Assembly: GCF_037893015.1 (NCBI RefSeq)
Contig: NC_133666.1
Coordinates: 569,178,389-569,242,388 of the forward strand
Length of the DNA stretch: 64,000 nt
Direction: 5' to 3'
Source: Macrotis lagotis
Taxonomy: Eukaryota > Chordata > Mammalia > Peramelemorphia > Peramelidae
A program made the position numbers and the translations under genes. The notes under the pieces are model-generated. The model ran no database searches. It had not been told where the DNA came from and was given only the letters and a program-made list of their open reading frames with translations. This document shows positions 1 to 10,015 of the stretch, one piece after another. Within the stretch, counting starts at the first letter, position 1; each line of letters begins with the position of its first letter.

Positions 1-232
1 TTGGAAGAATGGTGGAAAAAATTTCTATGCAAGGACTTAATGATCTAAGCAAGATCATAGCTCTGTAGGGATAAAAGTGGAATATTCTAGAGATGCAGAA
101 AAGAATGGAATGAGAAAACACATCAAAAAATTTTATTCCTTTCACAGTTTTGCAAAGAATCAGCATTTCATGGCATTTGTATTTTATATATTCTACTTTT
201 AATAATTGGAAATAAAATAAAAGCTAGAATTT

Positions 233-462
233 GTATAGTGCTTTCAAGTTTATAAAGTGCATTTTATAAATTAACTTATTTGATCCTTCCAAGAACCCTA
301 GGAAGTAGGTACTTTTTCACAGCTGAGAAAACCGAAAAAGATAGGTACTTGTCATTTCTCTAGGGTCACACAACTAGTAATTGTCTGAGAGCAGTATCAA
401 ACTCATGTCTTCTGGTCTGGAGGTCCAGCACTCTATCCACTCTACTAGCCAGGCTACCTTAG
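233..462 (-). repeat. MIR/CORE-SINE-like old SINE, antisense
   Basis: The stretch reads like a reverse-oriented tRNA-derived SINE. It has a box of the type 'gtcacacaactagtaa', then 'ctgagagcagtatcaaactc', and ends with 'gcactctatccactctacta'. It is divergent and has no clear poly-A tail or target duplication. The exact family (MIR or a marsupial CORE-SINE) is not resolved. Confidence 0.5.
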
Positions 463-1130
463 AAGAAAAAGAAAGAAAGAAAAGTCTACCTCTTACCTTT
501 AGACAATTTGAAGATTTGATTTCTATCTTTTTTTAACCCCTCCCAAACTCAAACCATTCTTTGCCATAATTTTTTTCCTTCCCTTTTGAAATCTCATTTG
601 AAAAGAAAAAGCCTCTTTTTAATACTGGGGTTTCTTTAATATTATACTTTTGGGGAACAGACACTCACTGCACACTTAAATGGATGGCATGTTAGAATTG
701 TAATTAGAAGGTCCTGAATTCAAATCCAGACTGGCATTAAGTTCTTTATTGTTTGGTCATAAACTTTGTCTGAAAGATGGAAATGGTTCTACCTGCAATG
801 TATATTTTAATGGATTGTTAAGTCCAAATGTACGTGAGGTGATTTTTTTTTTTTGGTATCTGAATGAACCAAATAATTCTATGTTATTTCATTCTCCTCT
901 TATTTCCTGAATTGTTCTTATTCCTCTTTGCCTCTTCCAACTACTGTTTCTTTATTTTGTTGTCCCATTCAATCTTCAATTCCTTCATTCTTCATGTCTT
1001 TCTCAATCATTATCATGGCTTCATTAATGGTTTCTCTCCATATTACTTCCAAATATCTCTTTCCATACTTTTTAAAAGTTTTTATCATTCATTTTTCTAA
1101 GAATTTGAGTTCCAAATTTAAAGAAGGAAA
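463..1130. other. no recognisable gene or repeat
   Basis: This is AT-rich sequence with short, low-complexity open frames only. I see no splice-bounded exon, RNA gene or clear repeat family here. Confidence 0.4.
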
Positions 1131-1136
1131 ATTGAA

Positions 1137-1247
1137 AGGCAAGGAGGAAGAGAGGAAGAAAGGAATGGATGGAGGGAGGTAGGATGGAAGGAAGGAAGGA
1201 AGGGAGGGAGGAAGGAAGGAAGGGAGGGAGGGGGAAGGAGGGAGGAA
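1137..1247 (+). repeat. (GGAA)n / GA-rich simple repeat
   Basis: Purine-rich tandem array of GGAA and GGGA units with interruptions. The overlapping short frames on both strands are artefacts of the repeat. Confidence 0.9.
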
Positions 1248-1947
1248 GAAACAAGCTTTAATTAAATTTTTTATACATTCACACTTATTTCTTTATATAT
1301 TTATATAGGATGCTAAATATTATTGTTTACTAGACCATGCTTGCACTTGTCTTTAGTGCTTTCTGTCTCTCCTAGAGCCTTTCTTTTCCTTTGTTTTTTT
1401 TATTTTTTTAAATTATATAAATATTTTATTTGTTTTCTAATTATATGCAATAGTAGTTTCTACCAATCATTTTTGAAAAGTTTTGAATTTTGCAATTTTC
1501 TCTCACCCTCCCTTCCATCCCTCCTTCCCCAGCAGAAGATAATCTAATATAGTGTTTACATTTGTTTCCATGACACACATAGATTAAAATTGAATGTGTT
1601 GAGTGAAAAATAAGAGAAAAAAATACAGGAAGAAAGAAAATATTAGATATGGCAACATTATGCAATATGTATGACAACTTTTTTGAGAATTGAAGACAAT
1701 AATCTTTGCTCTTTGTTTAAACTCCACAGTTCTTTCTCTGGATACAGATGACATTTTCCTTCACACACCTCCCAAATTGTCCCTGATCATTACATTGATG
1801 GAGTGAGCATGTCCATCATGATTGATCATCACCCATGGTGTTGTTAGGGTGTACAATGGTTCTTCTCATCTCACTCAGCATCAATTCATGCATTTTTTCC
1901 CCAGGCTTCTCTGAAATCCTCTCCCTTCTGAGTCCTTTCTTTTTGCT

Positions 1948-2104
1948 TTTTAAAAATTTTTTATTTATTTAAGTCAATTGGGTTAAGTGACTTGTCAATG
2001 TCACACAGTTAGGCAATTATTTTGTTTCTGAAGCTGGATTTGAACTCAGGTTCTCCTGACTCCAGGGTCAAAGCTCTATGCACTGTGACACCTAGCTGCC
2101 CCTC
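1948..2104 (-). mobile_element. WSINE1-like SINE, antisense
   Basis: tRNA-derived SINE in reverse: 'gtcaattgggttaagtgact', 'gtcacacagttaggcaatta', 'ctggatttgaactcaggttc' and terminal 'cacctagctgcccc'. It lies inside the L1 3' region. Confidence 0.8.
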
Positions 2105-2239
2105 CCTCCTGATTTCTAATTGAACAATTGTGTTTCATCACATACATATACCACAATCTGTTCAGCCCTTCCCCAATTGAGAGGCATCCCATCAATTCTA
2201 CAAACAGAACTGCTGTAAATATTATTGTATATGTGTATA

Positions 2240-2360
2240 CTCTAAGCTGTAAGAGTGATCTTCCTGAAGCAGAAGTCCATCTATATTACTACCACCCTCC
2301 CATTCAATAAACTCGAGTATACCCCTTTCAGTTCCAAGATCAAATCTGTTTAAAATTATA
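2240..2360. repeat. 121-bp insert flanked by a 12-bp direct repeat; inverted copy at about 3890-3985
   Basis: The insert splits the L1 3' fragment. TATATGTGTATA occurs at 2228-2239 and again at 2361-2372. About 100 bp of the insert match the reverse complement of about 3890-3985 closely, including the segment 'agtccatctatattactacc'. Because the flanking duplicate is itself TA/TG-rich, the target-duplication reading is tentative. Confidence 0.6.
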
Positions 2361-2650
2361 TATATGTGTATATGTGTAGAGTACCTTTTCATGATCTTTT
2401 AAGGATATAGACCCAGCAGTGGTATTGCTAAAGGATATGCATATTTTTATTGTCCTTTGGATATAATTCCAAATTGCTCTCCAGAAAAATTGCATCAGTT
2501 CACAACTTCACCAAAAATGCCTTGGTATTCCAGATTTCCCACATCCCCTCCAACTTTGTTTATTATCTTTTCTGGTTATAGTGGCTAATCTGAGAGGTGC
2601 TTTAATTTGCTTTTCTCTAATCAGTTATGATTTAGTATAATTTTTCATAT

Positions 2651-2653
<3 letters not shown>

Positions 2654-2694
<41 letters not shown>
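2654..2694. repeat. (TA)n microsatellite
   Basis: Uninterrupted TA dinucleotide tract inside the antisense L1. Confidence 0.95.
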
Positions 2695-2696
<2 letters not shown>

Positions 2697-3004
2697 TTGA
2701 TTTCATCATCTGCAAATTGCCTTTGCATATCCTTTGACCATTTGTCAATTGGGGAATGGTTTGTTTTTTTAAAAAATAAATTTGACTCAGTTCTCTACAT
2801 ATTTTAGTAAGAAGTCCTTTGAAAGAAGCACTAGTAAAGTTTATTTCTCAATTTACTACATTTCTTTTGGTCTTGGTTAGAGTGGTTTTATCTGCATAAG
2901 AGCTTTTTAATTTAATTATTCAAAATTATTCAATTTGTTTTGATAGTGTTCTCTATCTCTTCCTTGGTCAAATTAAATTTCTACATTAAATATTTTAAAA
3001 TATT

Positions 3005-3135
3005 AGATCATGTGCTGATCACAAACCTGTGAAATAAGTATTATTATTTCCCCCATTTTACAGTTGAACAATTAATCTGTGACTGGATTTGGGCTCAAGT
3101 AATCTTATCAAATGCCTAGGCCCTATTAACCCAGC
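3005..3135 (-). repeat. MIR-like remnant, antisense
   Basis: 'attatttcccccattttaca' followed by a degenerate SINE body is typical of the reverse strand of MIR-type elements. No ends are defined. Confidence 0.4.
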
Positions 3136-3410
3136 CACAGGCAGAAAATGTTACACAGAGGAGTTACCTAAGTTCAGCATTACAAGAAGTATTTTATTTT
3201 GTTCTATTTTGGAAGGAGGTTGACCTGTGGCTTCTTCTTCATAGAGAGCTACCTCTATTGATACAAATATGTCACCTTATGTTTAGAACTTCTAGAAAGT
3301 TTGGTGAATTGGTAGTACATAAAAAATGAAAGTATTCTTTGAGAATGAGCCTTATCCAATAGTTTGAATGGTTTCTTTTCAAAAGCAGATAATGATATTT
3401 GCATGCTAGC

Positions 3411-3550
3411 AAACAATCAAATAGCATTTATTAAGTACTTATATTCCAGATACTATACTAATCACTGGGAATACAAAGAAAGAAAAAAAGACAGTCTGCT
3501 TTCAGAGCATTTGTAGTTTAATGGGGGAGACAATATACAAACTATAATGT
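3411..3550. repeat. L2-like 3' fragment
   Basis: 'agcatttattaagtacttat' and 'actaatcactgggaatacaa' resemble the abundant LINE2-type tails. Similar pieces occur near 5085-5160 and 47165-47275. Confidence 0.5.
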
Positions 3551-3599
3551 AAAAACAATTTATATATAGGGTAAATTTACATAATCAGTAGAGAGAAGC

Positions 3600-4140
3600 A
3601 TTAGATATATGGGGGCAGGTAGAACTTGAAGGAAGTAAAGGGAGTCAGAAAGCTGAGATAAGGAGGAAGATAGTTCTCATCATGGAGAACCGTCAGTAAA
3701 TATACCTAGAATCAAGAGATGGAGTTTCTGTTCAGAGAACATCAAGAAAATTCATGATACTAGATTGCAGAGTTCAAATTGTTGTATAAGGTGTAAATCA
3801 GAGCAAAAAAAAATATGTGTTGGGTAAATGGAATGGGAGGTTATGAATGACTTTGAACACCAAAGAAGGTTGTAGATTTGATCCTGCAACTGCATGGGAT
3901 ATACAAGAGTTTATTGAATGGAAGGGTGGTAGTAATATAGATGGACTTCTGCTTTAGGAAGATCACTCTTACAGCTTAGATTATACTGGGGAGTATCTTT
4001 GCACAGAGCTCTAGCAGTAGTTATTGCAATACTTAAGGTGTGATGATCTACAGAAGGTAGTGGTAACAGTATTGAGGAGAGAAGAGGGTGTGTTAAAAAT
4101 ATGTTATAAAGGTAAAAATTGGCAAGCCTTGGCAACTCAT
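3600..4140 (+). repeat. ancient interspersed repeat, family not named
   Basis: It shares an arrangement (a 'gagtttattgaatggaagg' block, then 'aggaagatcactcttacagc', then 'attgcaatacttaagg') with 41640-42000. Both look like copies of one old mammalian or marsupial repeat. The open frame on the minus strand here has no recognisable protein. Confidence 0.45.
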
Positions 4141-4233
4141 AAATTTAAGTGTTTCCTATTTGAAAACAAATGAAACAAAATAACTACCTGAAAAAGCAGA
4201 AAGTGTTGTGGAAAAAATTAGGTTTAAGTTTTC

Positions 4234-4251
4234 TGTGTGTGTGTGTGTGTG
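4234..4251. repeat. (GT)n microsatellite
   Basis: Short uninterrupted GT tract. Confidence 0.9.
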
Positions 4252-4259
4252 CATGTGTA

Positions 4260-5460
4260 AAATGAATTGAGGATAATCACGGACAGAAAGTCTGTCCCTT
4301 ATAATAAACATATGTTTTTTAAAAAAACTAAATATACATAAGAAATTGATATATCCAGAAGGATATTTTAAAGAGTTTCAAAGTAACTTTTTCTTTTGAG
4401 AAGGGTAGATGATGGGTAAATGTCTGCTTTTAGATGCTGAAGGTAATAAGACTTTGGATCCCTTCTAAAATGACAAAAAAAATCAATAATAGTATTTTTA
4501 AGTGTTTCTATTTAGAAGATAAGCATGCCATTAGCATTTTTCCTCTTTTTCTTAAGCACTAACTTCATTTAGAGTTGAGAATGATGAATGAGGAAGTTGC
4601 AACAACATTCTTGAAAAGAGATTCAGAGTTGCTGGATATAATAATATACTTTAGATATTTCAAAAAATCTAAAATAAAAATGAAATATTATTTTCCTCCT
4701 TTGCTTCCACAAACTATCATCTTGCATTCAGTATGGAGAAGGAATGTGCATCAACATGATTTTCACTCCCTCTAATTTTTTCTTATCTATCTAGATACAA
4801 TAGGCAAGATTTGTATCTGCAAATGAATAGTAAATCATTTGTGTTCAATAATAAAATATCAAATTCATATGATGACTAAATGGGTTAATTTATTTATGTT
4901 TAGGCTTGTCATTTGATCCATAAAAAATAAATTACATTGATTGAGAAAAAATCATATTGACTTTCATCATTTTAAAAATGGATTTCTTGCCTTATGAGGA
5001 GACAAATTCAGGTAGCTTTGAAAATTTATGTTTCTCTTTTGACTATTTCAAGGACTAGCAATTTCTTAAATGAATATACCTACAAGAAACATTTAATCAA
5101 TCATTCAATTTTTATTAAATGTTTATATGTGCCAGACATTGTTTAGAAATAGATCATATCATATTGTTACAACATAGAAAGTTTTCCTAAATTGAAGCTG
5201 TCAAAAATCATAGAATGAAGGAATTTAAAAGTCAGAAGGATTCTCAGTGGGAATCTGGACCAAAGGAAAAAAATCTTATTACTATCAGCATGATATATTT
5301 TCAAATGTCTAAAGATGTATATCATATACCTGATTCTTCTCTCATAATTTTAATCTGTCCACTTCCTGCAAATGATCATTTTCTGGTATACACTTATGTT
5401 CCCTCATCTGGGTTTCCTTCCTTTATACACTTACTAGTTTATAATTATTGTTTCTATTGG
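4260..5460. other. no gene recognised; L2-like piece near 5085-5160
   Basis: AT-rich sequence with short unsupported open frames. Around 5085-5160, 'tcaatttttattaaatgttt' and 'tgtgccagacattg' look like an L2-type 3' end. Confidence 0.35.
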
Positions 5461-5464
5461 AAAG

Positions 5465-6190
5465 ACACTTCATTTTATTTTTTTGCCACAGTTACATATA
5501 AATACAAGCTATAACATTCAGTTTTTACACTTTGGGTTCTGAATTTTTTCCCTTCTTCCCACTCAGTTCCCCTTCATTGAGAAAACAAGTTATTGATTTC
5601 ATCATCTGCAAATTGCCTTTGCATATCCTTTGACCATTTGTCAGTTGGGGAATGGCTTTTTTTTTATAAATTTGACTCAGTTCTCTCTATATATTTTAGT
5701 AAGAAGTCCCTCCCAAGAAGAAAACACTAGACAAAATATAGTAAAAAAAAATTATGCCTCAATATGTACGCAGACACCATCAACTATGTTTTTGGTAATG
5801 TATAGTATTCATCATAAGACCATCAGAGTTGTCTTGGGTCACAGCAATGAATAGGAAAGGAAAGTCATTCACAACTGATAAGCCTTCAATCCTGTTATTA
5901 CTTTGCATATAGTACATTTTCCATTGCATCTGTTCATGTAAGTTTTTAAAGATTTTACTGAGAGCATCCTGTTCATCCTTTCTTATTGCAGAATTTTATT
6001 TCATCATAATAACAAACGCAATTTGTTCAACCATTCCTCAACTGATGGCATCCCCTCAATTTCCAGTTACTTGTCACAAGGAAATAGCTGCTATAAATAT
6101 CCTTATAAATATAAGGATATTTTCCCTGTTTTTCTACTTGTCTGGAACATAAACTTGGCAATGACTATCAATAACTTTCATAGACTATGA
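5465..6190 (-). mobile_element. L1 3' untranslated fragment, antisense, with a foreign L1 patch at 5593-5708
   Basis: The outer parts belong to an L1 3' region of a different subfamily from the one at 1391. The internal 116 bp (5593-5708) match the ORF2-tail segment at about 2698-2815 almost base for base. That patch is abruptly out of order relative to its surroundings. Confidence 0.55.
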
Positions 6191-6407
6191 TCTCCAGAAC
6201 TGAACAAAATACTCTAGATGAGTTTCGATGAAGGCAAAATGAAGTGCAACCATTATTTCCTATTTCTGCAATTTATGACTTCCATGGGGAAAAAAAAATG
6301 AAGATTGCATTAGCCTTTTTTTTTTTTTTTTGCCAGTCACTTTATGTTGCTGGTTCATATTAAGTTTGCATTTCTTTCTTTTTGTGATTTGACTTTATTT
6401 TTCCAAC

Positions 6408-6419
6408 AGCATGCAATGG
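6408..6419. repeat. target-site duplication, left copy (IGFBP6 retrocopy)
   Basis: AGCATGCAATGG is repeated exactly at 7446-7457, immediately after the short A tail of the retrocopy. Confidence 0.9.
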
Positions 6420-7445
6420 AGATGTGCTCCGACTGCTCCAGGAAGGTGAGAAGGGGTGGAAAAGCAGGCCATGACCCCCCCGCAGGCTCTTGTTGCTGCT
6501 GCTGTCTCTGCTGCTTGGTGCCCGCCTGGGTTCCTCTGCAAGGTGTCCAGACTGTGGGCAGGAGGCGCCGGCGGGCTGCCCCGGGGGCTGCTTGGAAGAG
6601 GAAGGGCTAGGACAACCTTAGCCAGAAGGGTGTGCAGAGGCCGGAGGGTGCGTCAGGCTGGAGGGGGATCTATGCAGGGTCTAAACCCCTAACTGTGGCC
6701 CAGGGCTGCAGTGTCACCCCCCCAGAAGAAGATGAGACACCGCTCCGAGCATTGCTACTTGGCCGGGGGCACTGCTGAAGGTCCAGGGGACCATCAGGAG
6801 AGAGTCCTAAGGGAACCAAGCCCAGCCCAGGGGGCCCCCAACAGCAGGACGTGAACCGTGGAAATTGAGAGAAGAACTTTGGTACCCCTACCACTCCTTC
6901 CACATCCAGTCCTGGGAGAGAACAAGACAGTGAGATGGGTCCATGCCGCTGACACCTAGACACAGTGTTACAGCAACGCCAGGCTGAGGTCTACCATGGG
7001 GCTTGGACTCTTTATGTGCCCAACTGTGACCACAAAGGCTTCTACAGAAAGCGGCAGTATTGGTCATTCCAGGGCTGTGCAGGGGACCCTGTTGGTGTGG
7101 AACCCGAATGGGACAACCTCTGACTTGCCCTACTGAATCGAATGCAAACTCCCTCTGTCTTTCTGATTCCAGTGGTTAAGGCAGAGACAGGGAAGAGCAA
7201 CTGGGGCCTCTGGTGGAGCTGGTCTGGGGTGGGTACCATCATGGGCTATTTAATGAGTGATGAAGAACTAAAGGAAGAAGAACTCTGGGTTCTTCCTCCC
7301 CTTTTCCCCAGCATCTCCATCTCCCCTTGGTCTTTCCTTAAGCTGGGCTATTATTGTCAGTGACTCAACTACATATGATAACTGGGGAGATTGTTGGTCT
7401 TGGGTTGGGTTGTTAATAAAGCTGAATTGGGTTCTTGAAAAAAAT
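6420..7445 (+). pseudogene. IGFBP6P: processed pseudogene of insulin-like growth factor-binding protein 6
   Basis: This is a GC-rich island in AT-rich DNA. Broken frames carry IGFBP6-like stretches in the right order: a leucine-rich signal-peptide region after an ATG near 6471, a cysteine/glycine-rich N-domain (6540-6610), a 'PPEEDETPLRALLL'-like hinge (6718-6760), 'DSEMGPC' near 6930, and a thyroglobulin type-1 segment 'LYVPNCDHKGFYRKRQ' near 7010-7055. The parental protein binds IGFs, preferably IGF-II, and is secreted. Intron absence, an AATAAA at 7415-7420, a short A run (7438-7444) and a 12-bp target duplication show L1-style retroposition of spliced mRNA. In-frame stops and frameshifts make it non-coding. 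It landed in an old L1 3' region. The gene identity is from recalled family sequence and should be aligned. Confidence 0.85.
7415..7420 (+). promoter_or_regulatory. relic polyadenylation signal AATAAA of the retrocopy
   Basis: AATAAA lies about 18 bases before the short A tail, at the normal distance, and marks the 3' end of the copied IGFBP6 mRNA. Confidence 0.8.
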
Positions 7446-7457
7446 AGCATGCAATGG
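7446..7457. repeat. target-site duplication, right copy (IGFBP6 retrocopy)
   Basis: AGCATGCAATGG, identical to 6408-6419. Confidence 0.9.
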
Positions 7458-7625
7458 TAGTTTTCAATAATCATTCAATTTCAAGTTTATGAATTCCACA
7501 TTATCCTAAAAACCCTCCCTTCCCTCCCCTTTCCCTATGAAGGCAATCAACTGGATAAAATTTGTATATGTACCATCAAGTTTACCTTATTCTATGTTAG
7601 CCATATTGTGATAGAAGAATTAAAA
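7458..7625 (-). mobile_element. L1 3' fragment, antisense (right flank of the retrocopy)
   Basis: It contains 'ccctcccttccctcccc' and an L1 3'-end-like block, and is the continuation of the element into which the IGFBP6 copy inserted. Confidence 0.45.
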
Positions 7626-7639
7626 TGAAAAATTAGGTA

Positions 7640-8056
7640 GGGATATCACTCCCCTGGGAGTGATAGTCACATTTCCTTGGTGATTTTTTCCATCAAAGAT
7701 ATGTATGGATTATCACTCACTGTATGGATCTATTGACTCATCAGTGAACCCTGACCTGGTATAATCTGTGGCTCTGGAGGTGGTTGTAAAAGGTTTTTCT
7801 TATAGACAAGTATGCATATTTCTGAGAACAAATATTGTAAATTTACCCAGGAAATTGTGAAACTGGGTCTCCTTTAACTGGTTATTGCTGATATGTCTTT
7901 TGCTATAAAAAGTCTGAGTTTCCAAAAATAAAATTAGTAGTTTTTCACTTCCCAAGCTTGTTTGTTTGGGTGTTTTTCTACCTGACCTGAATCTCAGAAA
8001 TTCACGTCCAGACCCACACCAGAGCTACTGCGGGTGATAGATATTCATGGTATGTC
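7640..8056 (+). mobile_element. possible solo LTR
   Basis: 'gctataaaaagtctgag' (TATA-like, near 7901) is followed about 25 bases on by 'aaaaataaaatt' and then a T/G-rich region. This is the usual order in an LTR. The left part holds a perfect 10-bp inverted repeat, TATCACTCCC / GGGAGTGATA (7644-7665). No matching second LTR and no clear target duplication were found, so the ends are approximate. Confidence 0.35.
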
Positions 8057-8082
8057 CATGATTTCGATGGAATGATTTAAGG

Positions 8083-8146
8083 AATATATATATGTATATA
8101 TATATATATACGTATATAGATAGATAGATAGATAGATATAGACATA

Positions 8147-8192
<46 letters not shown>
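8083..8192. repeat. compound (TA)n / (GATA)n microsatellite
   Basis: TA tracts flank a GATA tract and two GACATA units. Confidence 0.95.
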
Positions 8193-8194
<2 letters not shown>

Positions 8195-8364
8195 ACTCTC
8201 ATCAGATTTGATTCAAAAAGGAATTGACACACACACAGTCACTCGAGTTTAGAAGTTTATCTTACCTTTCAAGTATCAGGAAGTATCAGGATGGTGAAGG
8301 AGGGACTGATAGAAGAGAGGGAAGAAGGGGAAAAGGGAGGGGGTGGATAGAAGGTAGTAAACAC

Positions 8365-10015
8365 ATTGATGGAAAATGTGGTTCTCATCCTTCATTATCA
8401 AAGAAGACCAAAATTACATCACTATATTTGAGCCAAATTTTACTTGTATCCAACTATGGCTGATGAGACCAATATAAGCTCAGAATGCTCTACCACAAGT
8501 TGGGCACAAATAGTCCATTTGAACACCTGGGGTGCTACTCTAAATTTACAAATGTCATGTTTCCTTTGAGTTCTCTCACTTCTGCCTTCTTCATAGAGTG
8601 CAGCACTCTCATTGATGAGGATGCCTTGCTGGATGGTTCTGTGCCAGTGTCTCCAATGCTGTAAAATAAATTCTAAAATTCTTCAATGAGACCTTCAGGG
8701 TGTCTCAATATTTCTTTTTCTGAGATCCTTGTGAGTGCTAGCTTTATGTGAGTTCTCCATAAAATAGTTTTTTTTGGCAAGCATATCTCTAGCATTCTAA
8801 CGTGTCCATTCCATCATAGTTGCACCCTCTGTAGTAATGTTGGAATGCTAGGCACTTTAGCTCAAGAAAAGACCTCAGTGTCTGGTATCTTCTCCTGGTA
8901 GGTTATCTCCAGAATCTTCCTAACACAATTTAAATGGAAGCAATTCATTTTCCAGACAAGAGGCTGGTAGAGTTTCCAGGTTTCACAGGCATAGAGCAAT
9001 GAGGTCAGCAGAATGGTTCTGTAGACCTTCAGTTTTGTGGCCAGTCTAATATATCTTTTCAGCCGAACTTTCTTTCCGAGCCTCCCAAATATTGAAACAG
9101 ATCTAGCAATGCACATGTCAACCTCATTGTCAATGTGTACCTCCTTGGAAAGGATCCTGCCAAGTTAAGTGAACTTGTCCACAGTACTCAAAACTTCTTC
9201 ATTGACATAATTGATGGTTCCACATATGGATGGTGTGGTGCTGATTGATGAAACACCTGTATTTTCTTTTTGTCAATTGTGAGATGAAAATGAGCACAAG
9301 CAGCAGAGAAGCAACAGACTTTGCTGCATCTCAGCTGCAGAAATTGCATTGGTTGCACAATTGCTGCAAACACAAGATCATGCACCAGCACCCCCTTCAC
9401 TTTGATCCTGGCTTGTAGCCTTTTTAAGTTAAAGAACTTGACATCTGTACAGTAGCTGACCTTGAGGCTGTTAATCCTCATTGATGTGTTTGATAACATA
9501 ACTGAAAACATCATGTGAAAAAGTTTGGGAGCAAGGATAAATCCTTGTTTCACTCCATTGTTGACTGGGAAATGTCAAGAGTATTGTCCACTATCCAGAA
9601 CCCTGGCATGGATGCCATCATGAAATTGAAGTACAATACTGGTGAACTCCAGGCAACCAAATTTTGACATAAATTGTCAAAAACCCTCACAACTGAAGCA
9701 ATCAAAGGCCTTGGTCAGACCTACAAATGTGTAATACAAACCTCTGTTCAATTCCTTGAATTTTTCCTGGAGTTGCTGGAGAACAATCACCATATTCACT
9801 GTTCTTCGACCCTTTCTGAAGCCACCCTGACTCTCAGGAAGGTGACCAACTTCCAGGGGAAGAATAAGCCTATTGGCAAGGACTCTGGCAAGAATCTTAC
9901 CAGCAATGACTAAAAGAGAAATATCACTCTGATTGTCTCAGGTCAATCTATTCCCTTTACCTTTATAGAAATGGATGATGAAGGCACTCTTGAATTCTTG
10001 GGGGATAACCTACTA
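8365..10015 (-). mobile_element. decayed non-LTR retrotransposon with reverse-transcriptase remnants (RTE/L2-like, family uncertain)
   Basis: Minus-strand frames at 9188-9553 and 8862-9116 carry RT C-terminal features. The first starts with 'KQGFILAPKLFHMMFSVML' (like the GC-L-P-LF motif) and later has 'LTIDKKKIQVFHQSAP'. The second has 'ATKLKVYRTILLTSLLYACE' followed by 'FHLNCVRKILEI'. This layout is typical of an RT thumb and endonuclease-type LINE ORF, and it is unlike the L1 ORF2 elsewhere in the window. Stops and frameshifts break the ORF. The element's 3' end is at the left, near 8365. Confidence 0.6.

Larger units (their letters stand above)
1391..2990 (-). mobile_element. L1 3' fragment, antisense
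   Basis: Reverse-oriented L1 3' untranslated region and ORF2 tail. The order of segments matches the other minus-strand L1s here (12453 onward, 23606 onward): the 'ttctttctctggatacagatg' block, a 'ctcatctcactcagcatca' block, a 'gaccatttgtcaattgggg' block, then the start of the ORF2 tail. It is interrupted by a SINE (1948-2104), a 121-bp insert (2240-2360) and a TA microsatellite. No usable ORF remains. Confidence 0.75.

Noticed and set aside
1948..2104. tRNA-like boxes considered as a tRNA gene
   Set aside because: The text matches the recurring SINE body found at nine places here; no complete cloverleaf is seen.
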